From: Azolla caroliniana
Lineage: Eukaryota > Polypodiophyta
Length of the DNA stretch: 64,000 nucleotides
NCBI GenBank assembly: GCA_043228905.1
Contig: JBHGNT010000012.1
Coordinates: 20,584,001 to 20,648,000 of the forward strand
Direction of reading: 5' to 3'
Both the position numbers and the translations under genes were made by a program. Shown here in pieces: positions 23,541 through 33,784 of this stretch (position 1 is its first letter; each line of letters begins with the position of its first letter). The notes under the pieces were generated by a model. It worked only from the letters and a program-made list of their open reading frames with translations. It made no database searches and was not told the origin of the DNA.

Positions 23541-23640
23541 TGGTTAAAGGTTAACACATAGACCAAGAAGTTGTGGGTTCAAATCCTTGTAAGCCAAAGT
23601 GTATGTCCTCATGACATTGGGAAGACCTCTAAACTCATTC
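23541..23640 (+). repeat. SINE-like element with A and B boxes
   Basis: TGGTTAAAGGT at 23541 resembles a Pol III A box, and GGTTCAAATCC at 23576-23586 is close to the B-box consensus, about 35 bases apart. It lies directly after the copia-4 LTR. The length and tail are not clear; no target duplication was found. Confidence 0.4.
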
Positions 23641-24643
23641 TTAAGTGAAGTAGTATCTTTCACGACTTATTTCCTGGCAGTAAACCTCACACTATAAATT
23701 TTGCCAATAGTGCCTTACATTGCATCAGAGGATCTACCAAACCTAAAACCCCTTCAGAGGTCGACGCTATAATAGTTTTCCAAGCTACCTTCGGTCTAAC
23801 ATTCTTAAATCAGTAGAACCCCATAAGAAATTTCTAATCAACCTTTGTGACTTTGACAACAAAGATCTGGAGAATAACCAAGAGGGCAAAATATACCACA
23901 ATGACGAGAGTAATACTTTATTAGAAATAACTAGCCTCCCCACTAGTGACAAATTCTTAGAACTCCATAATGCAATTATAAATTACTCTAATTACAACAA
24001 ATTTGGATTAATCCAACTAACAATATACATGGATTAAATCGCTTTTACAAAAGGTGGATGGAGTAAATAACAATATTACAAAAAAGAGGGAGCAACATCG
24101 GAATGGGTTAAATGAAAGTAGCTTCAAGTTTCGATGGCACAAGCTCACGAACAATGATCGCCTCCATTTTTGCCATCATGGATTATTTCCATTCCCTTAT
24201 TTTTCTCCTTCTTGGACACTTTTAGCTACTATCGTTTATGTTACCTTCATCCAATCCAACACAAACATAAGACCAAACCTTTTACGAGCATGACCATAAA
24301 ATATCCCGTGGTAAATTGTACTGTAGTATTTACACACGAGGATAACTTACCATGGGATATTATATGGTTATGCCCTTAATACAACCCTAGAGAAAAAAGA
24401 AGTTGGAAAGAAGTGGCCCAATATCCACTCTCCCACTCAAAACTCAAAGATACCCTAATATGGTGACGAAGAAGGAATTAAAGAAGAAGACAAAAATACT
24501 ACCCAAACCCTAATACACAAGAGGAGGAAGAAAAAACTCCTCTCTAAGAACACAAAAGAAAACCAAAAATAAAAAGCTCCCCCAAAAATGACAAACCCCC
24601 TTTTTTGTCTCTCTCCCTTGCCTTCAGTGGAGATATACAAAAG

Positions 24644-24895
24644 GTTGAGTCCTCCCATGCATGCACCTACGAAGATTTACACCCTACACAATGAATGACC
24701 TTAACCATTTGGGTGGAGATAAAAAAAGGTTGATTCCTCCCATGCATGCACCTACTAAGATTTACACCCTACATAATGAATGACCTTAACCATTTGGGTG
24801 GAGATAAAAAAAGGTTGATTCCTCCCATGCATGCACCTACTAAGATTTACACCCTACTCTTTTCCCCACACAATGAATAAGCTTAACCATTTGGC
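24644..24895 (+). repeat. Three tandem copies of an 85-bp unit
   Basis: Units start at 24644, 24729 and 24814 with GTTGA(G/T)TCCTCCCATGCATGC and end AACCATTTGGGTGGAG. The three differ at only a few sites, and the last is shorter and has a small insertion. Confidence 0.85.
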
Positions 24896-26617
24896 TACTC
24901 GCGTTTGTTATTATTTTTCTCTTGTCATGATATACAGATATTACTTCTACCCTCAAATTACCCTTCTTCTCTTTTCTAACCTAGCATATCATGACAACAT
25001 GAGAGAAATGAAAAATAAAATTAAGATCATAAAACCCAAGTAGTATCTCTAAATCAAGTTACATCTTTTAGGGGAGTTAAAGCTTATGCAATGACACCCA
25101 AAGTAGTGAAGGGAAGAAATCACTTGCCAATACTAACAATGCTTCATCTAGAATACCTCCCTTTTTTAATCTTTCCAAGTTTGCATTCAATGGAAAAGCA
25201 CAACCATGAAAATAGCTATTTGATCAAAATAAAGGAGAAATAGGAAGGATGAGATCTTGTTCGAGTCTAAAATAAAGAGTTATCAAAATTATTTCTAGAC
25301 TATAGGTGTGGACCATCCTCCAACTTTAACAAATGGCATGGTCTTATATCCGCTCCGAGTGAACATCAATCAACCTTCTTCATGTCTTTGGCTTCCTCAC
25401 AAGCACAACTACTGAAAATACCCACCTTGTCATAAGTTACCAATCAATCCTAAAGAAAAATGACCTAAGAGAAAATATTGATATAACCCAGTGTGGTATA
25501 AGTAAATATTGATGCTAGCTTTCTTTTTTTATTAAATATCAATAAATAGGAAGAGGATTTTGCAAGATGTTGGTCCTATAGAAAATAATCTAAGAGAAAA
25601 TTTCAATAAAGCCTCTAGTATTATGAATAATATTGGTTCATTTTTTATGGATATGGCAATATTTAAAAGAAGTACTAACGTAAAGGTAGTATCGATATTA
25701 TTCCTACAACAAGAGGAAAATTTAATATATTTTCCTTCATCATGAATCATAATGTAGGGATAATCATGAAATAGTTGCGCATCAGAATTTGACACTTGAC
25801 ACTCTTTGTGAATGAAGTGCCCCAAAAAACTTGAGAGTTCCACATTGTCAATGTTTTGACTCGTTTGTGCAACGTGTCAAAATCTTGGTTACAAATTAGT
25901 ACCACCGTCTATGCGTCAATATCTAAAAAGAATATATATGCAAACGTTTCAACATCGTACATGTATCATGGTTAAAATATGCACTTTGTTGTCTCGTCAT
26001 TTCCTAAATTTCTAGTAACATATACTTTGTAATATGGAACCAATGCATGCGGTTACTACAAAGAAGCATATTGTACATCGCTCATAACAATTGACGTATT
26101 TCTAAAGAGGAGAGATAATTATGAAAGTGAGCGCAAGTATTTGTGGTTGTATATTTTGTAAATGATAATGTTGAATTCCAATAATACAATTTACCATTAC
26201 AATTTACAATATGTTAAATAACATAACATTATTCTTAACGAATATATATCCATGCAATTTCGATAAGGAGTCAAGCTTTTCAAATGGATGGTAAAGTATC
26301 GAAAATAACTAGAGTGTAATATTAAGCGAGTTATTCATTGCTTCTCCTTTTCATACACCCGTTAAAAGAGTCATGAAACAATTTTTTCCTCGTGATGTGT
26401 TAACCACCTACGACAAATATTTCTCATGATAATGTGGGCCTTAATTATAATCAATCACAACATCTCCACGTCAAAATAACTCTAAACCCAGTTATCACAA
26501 TATAGTTTTATGCCAATTTATTTCTACTACTAGTAAACCATTCTATTAATGCAAAAAGCGGATAGGTAAGCCCTTCAATTCCAAAAGGGTTCTTTAACAA
26601 AAAGAAAGTACGTGTTT

Positions 26618-27125
26618 TTGAGCATTGGAAAGACTTAAGATATGTTATTTTGGTTCGTGAAGAGAATACACTTGAATGAGAAACTTCTTGTTTTGAATGA
26701 GCATTGTGAATACCTAAGACATGTTATTTTGGTTTATGAAGAGAATACACTTGAATGAGATGCTTGTGGTAAAAGAAATGAGCTCCTCAAGAGAATGGCA
26801 AGTTTCAATGTGGTTTCCGGTCATATTTCATTGCTCAATGGACTCCAATGTTTTTTTCTTTTCCATGTGTACGGATACTATCCCAAAATAGAACATTGAA
26901 GTTAAATTTGAGCATGAAAAAAAGTAAATTTTATCTCCCTATTACACAATATCTAATGAGATGACTTCAGAGAGACATAGTCGAGTTGAAAGTTGTGTTC
27001 CTTATTTACATCAAGCATGTGTTCCCAAAAAAATATCTAGACCATATATTTTGTTCGAAAGTTGTGTTCCTTATTTATGTCAACCATGTTTTCACAAAAA
27101 AATATCTAGAGTCCATATAAATTGT
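26618..27125 (+). repeat. Two short tandem duplications (about 79 and 69 bp)
   Basis: GAGCATTG, then AAGA(C)TTAAGA and TTATTTTGGTT, repeats at about 26620 and 26699. Further on, GAAAGTTGTGTTCCTTATTT repeats at 26988 and 27057, each followed by AAAAAAATATCTAGA. Both look like simple local duplications. Confidence 0.7.
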
Positions 27126-27551
27126 CTACTTGCACATGGAGTACAATGAGTCTGGCACACCAACTTTTCTTTAGACACCTAAACCCCTTAAATTGACAAG
27201 GAAAGCATGGAAATGGATTCAACGCATCGATGTATTCAACGCACATGATGTACTTGTCCAAATACATCACTCATTCATTGTTCTGAACAATGGCTTCTAT
27301 ACAATTTTTTGCATTCAATTCATTGCTCTAAAGGAAGTCTTGTATAATTTATGCATTCATGATGCACATAATTGTTTCTCATGAGTACATGAAAAACCCT
27401 AATGAGTAACAACAAAAGCAACTTCGGATCAAGTAGCTTACACGAAATCATTGATCAGACAATATGATAGACTTGGTTCCATGGGTCGTATTTTGCGTCG
27501 GAGAACATTAATGTGCTCCATACCCCCTCCTCCTTCCTGTGAAACATCACA

Positions 27552-27572
27552 TAGCCTATTTATATAATAGGA
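27552..27572 (+). promoter_or_regulatory. Possible TATA box for the UGT gene
   Basis: CTATTTATATAATAGG lies about 395 bases ahead of the UGT ATG in otherwise ordinary AT-rich DNA. This would imply a leader of roughly 360 bases. No transcript evidence is available, and AT-rich matches are common here. Confidence 0.25.
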
Positions 27573-27953
27573 CAAAGGAAATAGGGTTCCATGCTTACAA
27601 AGAAGCCAACAAATATTCTAACAAGGCACACATCACAACCAAACATGAATGTGCCACATCATCCTGCACTTTGAGCATAGCTCTAGCCACCTGGTGAATG
27701 ATTCACTTCATGAATTATTCTTTGTTAATCTCTCTTTCTCTTGACTAAATTTATGGAGGGGTGAGCTAGTGTAACTATTCTCACTAGATAAAGCTAAGTT
27801 GTAGCCTTTTCTAGAGAAGGTTAATGAATGCATCCTTACCAACTCTCCCCAAGTGTGAACTAATACTTCTTCTACTACCTACACACTTACAAGAAGTGTT
27901 CCTAAAACTTCTCCCCAATACTACTACTACTACTTGGTAGTGGTGGTGGTGCC

Positions 27954-29733
27954 ATGGCTTCTTCCTCCCCCTCTTCTTCTTCTTCTTCTTCTTCCTTTTC
28001 TTCTTCTCCTCCTCCCTCTTCCTCGTCCTCATCCTCCTCCTCTTCGGAAATAGACCCCGCCGCGGCATGCTTTCACATGGTCTTATTCCCATACCCGATA
28101 ACGGGCCACATCCGGCCCCTAGTGAGCTTCGGTCATGCCCTCGTCGCCTCATATAGCAAATTTTCACCAAATAACCCTCACATTAACCAACCCCAACCCC
28201 AACCCCAACTAAGGATCACAATCATCCACACCGAGGCGAACCTCCACAACATTAGAAAACAGGATAGTAGTATCAATGAGAGCTCCCCCGGTGTCCGGGA
28301 CACAAACCAAGTTCACCTCCTCTCGATCTCCGATGGCCTCCCGCTAGACTTTGACCGAGCCGTGAATTACCCGGCTTTCTTCATGTCGATCCAACGGATG
28401 GGACCCGCATTGCTGGCGCGCCTGGCCGAGATCCGCTCGCAACACGGCCACATCTCGTGCCTCGTGTCAGACCCTAACTACCCATGGATCCTCGATCTCG
28501 CACGAAGCATAGACCTCCCCTGTCTCCTATTTGTTACTGACTCCGCATCGGCTTTCGCTGCCTCTTTATACGCTCGGCGGCTCCACAAGGAGGGGTTTAT
28601 CGGAAACAAAGGTAGGTAATTGTTGCAAGTACTCCCCAAGGAAGTAGAAATGTCTATTATATTGAAATCGTTGATTGATTGATTGAATTGAATTGAAACT
28701 TGGGGTCAATGTAGGCCCGCTTCCGGATCGACCGATCGATTTTATCCCGGGATTGCCGGGATTGCCAGCCGACGTTCTCCCCTTTCCACCCATCCAGCTT
28801 AGCGAATTCTTCTTCGAGCTCCGACTAAGCATGTACGACAAGGTCAGCGGGGCGGCCGGGATCCTCATCAACACAGTGTACGAGCTCGAGAAGGAAGTGA
28901 TGGATGGCATAAATATCCCGAGGCCGAAGCCAGAGGCATCTTCAGTGCCCATATTCGCGGTCGGGCCATGTGTGGAAGGGGCCGAGAGGTTGGGGTCATT
29001 GGCATGTTCGCTATCGTGTGGCGGCGGAGGGAGAGATATGGAGGAAGAAAGGCAGGTGTTGGCATGGCTAGATGGGAAGGAGGCAGGGAGTGTGGTATAC
29101 ATATGCTTCGGAACATTTGCCCGGCCAATGGACGAGGAGTCACGACAGATCGGGGCGGCGTTACGGGCGAGCCGCGTGCCATACCTATGGGCCGGCCAAC
29201 GCGGTAGCGTGCAACTTAAGCAAATCTTGGACATGAATGGTGATGATGAAGGAAAAGATGGTGAGGGATTAGTGGTGGAATGGGCACCCCAAACCGAGGT
29301 CTTGCGGCACCGGGCTGTCGGGGCATTCCTTACACACTGCGGTTGGAATTCGGTGATGGAGGCGACTATGGCCGGCACCCCGATGATATGCTTCCCGTTC
29401 GTGTTGGACCAACACATGTCATGCCGGCTTGTGGTCGACAAGTGGCGGACCGGCCTCCGCCTCGACCGCGGGCACGACCTCCGGCCACGCTTAACCTCCA
29501 TGCTTTCCCAACTCGTGCCACGTCCTGGTGCCCCGTGTTGTCCATGTCCGTGTCCAGTGAGAGCACGTGCACGGGAGCTCCGTCGCAAGCTTCTTGACAC
29601 GATGAGGACAAGGTCAAGGTCGAGTTGGGTGTCCATTGACAAGGACGATGAGGATAGTGAGGTAGTCGTGGGTAGGCCGGATTTAGTAACCAATGGCTTC
29701 CACGCCTTTCTCGACAACCTAACTTGTCATTGA
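27954..29733 (+). CDS. UDP-glycosyltransferase, UGT86A-like (group K)
   Basis: Family 1 glycosyltransferases move sugar from UDP-sugar to small acceptors in the cytosol. Exon 1 is 27954-28611, the phase-1 intron 28612-28714 (GTAGGT...TGTAG), and exon 2 28715-29733; the product is 558 residues. After a Ser-rich leader (residues 3-31) comes the N-terminal Rossmann start HMVLFPYPITGHIRP, with the likely catalytic His52. Then come SISDGLPLDFDRAVN and, after the intron, DFIPGLPGL, both typical of UGT86A. The 44-residue PSPG box is intact at 409-452 (WAPQ, HCGWNS, final DQ; the Gln is usual for UDP-glucose users). The start has a good context (GCCATGG). It is longer than the usual 480-500 residues because of the leader and insertions after the PSPG box. 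Its acceptor is unknown. It is the only clear host gene here. Confidence 0.88.
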
Positions 29734-29976
29734 CACCCTAGATATCGGCATGAATTTGTGTTTTGTTTTGGTGGGTAGGTCGGATTTAGTAACCAATGGC
29801 TTCCACGTGTTTCTCGACAACCTAGTGTCATCGACACCGTTGATATCGGCATGAATTTGTGTTATGTTTAGGTGGGTAGGCCGGATTTAGTAACCATGGG
29901 CTTCCACGCATTTCTCGACAACCTAGTTCATCTACACCATTGATATTGGCATGAATTTGTGTTTTGTTTTGGATGA
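29670..29976 (+). repeat. Three tandem copies of the UGT 3' end, about 102 bp each
   Basis: Units start at 29670, 29773 and 29874 with GGGTAGG(C/T)CGGATTTAG. Unit 1 holds the last codons of the UGT and its stop; units 2 and 3 are downstream copies with differing frames (the second would read on in the same motif but out of register with the gene stop). They end at the GTGTTTTGTTTTGG before the GAT repeats. Confidence 0.85.
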
Positions 29977-30080
29977 TGATGATGGCATGGATTGTATGGG
30001 TTTTTGGATGATAATGATGATGATGATGGCATGGATTTGTATGGGTTTTTGGAGGATGATGATGATGATGATGATGATCG
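29977..30080 (+). repeat. (GAT)n microsatellite
   Basis: Three blocks of GAT triplets are separated by GGCATGGATTTGTATGGG-like spacers, a compound microsatellite just after the UGT. Confidence 0.85.
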
Positions 30081-30083
30081 TCA

Positions 30084-31065
30084 TACATGTCACGTGATTT
30101 TGCTTGACAACTATCCATCATTCACAAGTGTGACAAGAGAAGTCCATTGACTTAGTTAGACAGCTCATGATATGTTATGTTTGCACTTTACCCCTTGTAA
30201 TAGAATATACTGTCTTTAAAAATGGAATCTTCACTTTGTCTATGGCTTGCACTATCTTTCTTTTTAGATGTAAGAAAATGAATATCATCTCTAGTGAATT
30301 GACTATTTTCTTTTATATAGCTTTTGTTGGGTAAGGTGGGCCTCAGTGTGACATCGACATAAATGTAATTTACCATGTTATTTTCTATTAATGTTATGTT
30401 TGTTTGCCGTAGTGCTTGGTAAATTAGAATTGTTAGGTAGTCCACATTTATGCATTCAATTAGATAGAGTACTATATGTTCCTCTTCAATGGCACTATGC
30501 GTACATATGTATATCATCTCTCCTTAAGCATAAGAGCAATCCTTAGGAACATATTGTCTATGAAGTGTATGTGGCCTATTGTTTATTTTTGCCCACAAAC
30601 AAAACTCCTTTCATTAGTTATTACAATTGAGAATGCTATATACATATCTCAGAAAGACTCGATAGTTCCATTTTATGTGGGCTTTTGGATGATGATCATG
30701 CATGTCACTTGACTTTGTTTGATAACCTATCCATCATTGGCAAGTTTGACGAGAGAAGTCCATTGACTTTGTTAGATCTCGTGATATTTGCTTGCAATGT
30801 ACCCCTTGTAATAGAATATACTATCTTTAAAATGAAATCTTCATTGTCTCTATTTCTTATCCATCTTTCTTTTTAGATTCAAGAAAATAAATATATCTCT
30901 AATGAATTGACTATTTTCTTTTATATAGCTTTTGTTGGGTAAGGTAGGTTTAAGTGACATCAACATAATGTAATCTACTGTGTTATTTTCTATGAATGTT
31001 ATGTTCATTTGTCATAGTGCTTGGTAATTAGAATTGTTAGGGAGTCCACATTGTGCATTCATTGA
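30084..31065 (+). repeat. Diverged direct duplication of about 370 bp
   Basis: 30084-30460 and 30697-31065 align over most of their length. Shared blocks include CCCCTTGTAATAGAATATACT, and TGACTATTTTCTTTTATATA with AGCTTTTGTTGGGTAAGG after it. A further shared block (TATATCATCTCTCCTTAA, then GTGTATGTGGCCTATTGTT) occurs at 30509-30580 and 31390-31462, so the duplicated unit is larger and has been rearranged. No gene is seen in it. Confidence 0.7.
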
Positions 31066-33141
31066 AATAGGGTTTAGGTATCACAATGCCTTACGACTTT
31101 CATGGAGTGTGTGTCGGCATACATCCTAGTATTGTTCTGGCTCAAGCAAGCTTAACTATCAATGCTTGAAGCATAAGGACAACCAGAAAATTCATGACTT
31201 ATGTTTTTATAATTTCTTCTCACTTTTTGCCTTAAAAAAAGTTTTACCTTATAGTAAATAATGAATACAAAAGTATGGTATTTACCATACTTCGAGGGTG
31301 TTTATCATATTCGAATGTTTGAAACATACTTGAATGTGAATGCACGTATGGTACGTATGGTTCATACTATGGCACCATGCATACATGCATATATCATCTC
31401 TCCTTAACCACAAGAGCAATCCAAACAAACATAATTTCCATGAGGTGTATGTGGCCTATTGTTAATGTTAGTAGAGTAGATTCTCTTGCTACACTTTCTT
31501 TTTCTTATAGGTCATGTTGCCTAAAGTCTTAGCATCATCATCTCTCTCTTTTTGAAGTGTTCCATGTATTCACTTTCTTATGTCGTGCATGGTTGGGAAC
31601 ATCTTTGTGACAAAAGAATTTAAGTATTCGATTCAGGCAAGACTCTCAAGCATGATCTTGATTTAAAGAGATTTGATCTTTTATGTGTGTCATATCAATC
31701 ACAAACAATCTAATTCACACAAGCACTCAAATTTATTTGACCAAACACGAGTATGTACAAGATAGTCATTAACGCATTTAGAGAACTAGAATGTAAGAAA
31801 TGATTGATCATGATCGAAAGGTTGGAAAATAAGGTTATGGGCCCTGCCTATGGGCTCTGCCAGGGTGCTTGTATCACGATAGAAGTCAGCAGTATACATT
31901 GCAGAAGAAGCAAAGAAATGGAACAAGCAAAAAACGATAATGATTCTATGAAGAAGAAAAGATGAGACAACAAAGTAGGAGGATCGTGAATTCTCGATTG
32001 CTTCTTTGTGTTTTCTTTGACTCACTACAAAGTTTTTTAGGCAACATCAAATCTTCAAAATTTCACGTCAAATAAATGCATCTCCTCTTAAATGAAATTC
32101 CTAACCATGTCACATCACATTGAAATAATATCAAGTGATTGCTTCATTTCCTTGAATTGTTTTAGTAAATAACAAGCATTTCCCCGAACGAGTTTGTGAA
32201 GATTCAATACATACATAGATTCCAACCATCACTTTTAGTACAACGAGAGTAAATTCTACAAGCATCTCACATCACCTCCAAAACTTTGGACATGTAGGAG
32301 CATCTTATTATAGTACATGCGCACCTTCACATGCCCATGCTCATTAAATTTTGATGTGTTCTTATGGGGATTATTATTTACTTCCAACAAAACATGTCAT
32401 GTTGATGGAGTTCTCTTGGGTCCATTTGAAAACTGGTATGTAGCATTTTTTCATAAATCACATGTATACACATGCTTACTAGAATTTCAACGTAGAGTTT
32501 GTTGGAATTCTAGAGGTAGTGGGTGTAATTGGGGCATTTGTCTCTTTTGCAATATTCTGCATAATTGCTAGTTCTCCAAAGGACAATATTTAGTATTAAT
32601 AATTCCTTTGTATCTAATGGTGGTTTTACATATTTCTTTTATACATGTTTCTTATACATTGGGGTCATTTTGACAATAAGAAAGGGTTCATTGAGAATAA
32701 ATGACCCCACATTCTTAAAATGTTCGTAGAGATTTGAGAGTATAAAAGTATGCATACATCTTATACAAGTATCAACAAGCTACCGTTTCAATTAATTTTA
32801 GGATTTACTTTTGCATTAGTTGGCTACTGATAAGGAAGGCCTCACTCTGTGCATTCATTGCATTAACAATTCTTCAATGACACTTGCGTAACAATCTCGT
32901 CAACTCTTTTCTTGTTCTTCTTTTCATAAATATAAACGTATTGCTTATGGAATATCAAAGCCAACTATGAATAAGTCAAAGACAAATGATATTTTATTTC
33001 AAACGAAATCGTGTAGACTTTCTAAAGCCATGTGATGAAAAGGCCAACACAGAAAAGGAGAATATGATGCCTTACCACTTAACTTATTTGGAATTGGAAC
33101 TCTACTACCATAACATCTCCAAAGTTTCCAATAGTGAGAAT
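31066..33141. other. Gene-poor region left of the young copia
   Basis: AT-rich DNA without a recognisable gene. A minus-strand frame at 31786-32025 has a hydrophobic stretch but no relatives I recognise. The empty site of the young copia is at 33137-33141. Confidence 0.45.
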
Positions 33142-33429
33142 TGTTGGAAGTTAGGTCGTCAATGCGGAATGATCGAGAAGCATTCAGTTCTGTTCTGTAC
33201 CTGCGTATGACAGTTCGTAGGTCGTTGCACAGAGAGAGAGAGAGAGAGAGAGAGAGGCACAAAAGAGTCTTTATTTCATAAAGCAAATAATACAACAACC
33301 AACCTCACAAAGAGGTTACAAGGTCACTATATATAGTGACTGACTTAGGGCAACTACCCTTTATGCTAATTACATAAATGGCCAAAACGAGATAGTGTGA
33401 ATACGTCCATTATACACATGTATTCGACA
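33142..33429 (-). repeat. 3' LTR of young copia
   Basis: The 288-bp LTR starts on the minus strand TGTCGAATACATG and ends CTTCCAACA. It contains a 26-base (GA)n tract at 33231-33256 and a TATATATAG motif near 33330. The purine tract CGGGGGAG (33430-33437) precedes it on the minus strand. Confidence 0.95.
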
Positions 33430-33460
33430 CTCCCCCGTAATGGGCGTATACATGGGTTAT

Positions 33461-33784
33461 CTAAGATTACAGGTATAGACTTAGGTTCTCGGACATATCA
33501 GCTTTGTTCGAGTCGGCAGGGTCCGAAGGCAGAAGACCGAACTGGTCGGGTCGGAACGGTTGAAGCCGATCATTAAGGAACTGATGTCGGTTGTCGGGAA
33601 CCATCCTGCTCTGTGTCCGGCTCTAAGATTACAGGTATAGACTTAGGTTCTCGGACATATCAGCTTTGTTCGAGTCGGCAGGGTCCGAAGGCAGAAGACC
33701 GAACTGGTCGGGTCGGAACGGTTGAAGCCGATCATTAAGGAACTGATGTCGGTTGTCGGGAACCATCCTGCTCTGTGTCCGGCT
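33461..33784 (-). repeat. 162-bp perfect tandem duplication in the young copia
   Basis: The segment starting CTAAGATTACAGGTATAG at 33461 starts again at 33623, and the copies look identical. It lies between the RNase H stop and the 3' LTR, so it lengthens the 3' untranslated part without touching the protein. Confidence 0.9.

Larger units (their letters stand above)
23641..27953. other. Gene-poor, AT-rich region upstream of the UGT gene
   Basis: No frame longer than about 100 codons and no recognisable domain on either strand. It contains three small tandem repeats (listed separately) and a probable leader and promoter close to the UGT start. The largest minus-strand frame (25532-25843, 103 codons) has no recognisable features. 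Confidence 0.5.

Noticed and set aside
27811-28170. 119-codon minus-strand frame with a Lys/Arg-rich middle
   Set aside because: It is the antisense of the UGT poly-serine leader; the basic run comes from the triplet repeat.
28566-29717. 383-codon open frame on the minus strand of the UGT gene
   Set aside because: It overlaps the UGT exon fully. The plus strand holds a complete PSPG box and correct splice phases; the reverse frame is open only because of GC-rich codon use.
31786-32025. Small secreted protein gene
   Set aside because: A 79-codon frame with a hydrophobic segment but no start context, homologue or codon bias. Such frames are expected by chance in AT-rich DNA.
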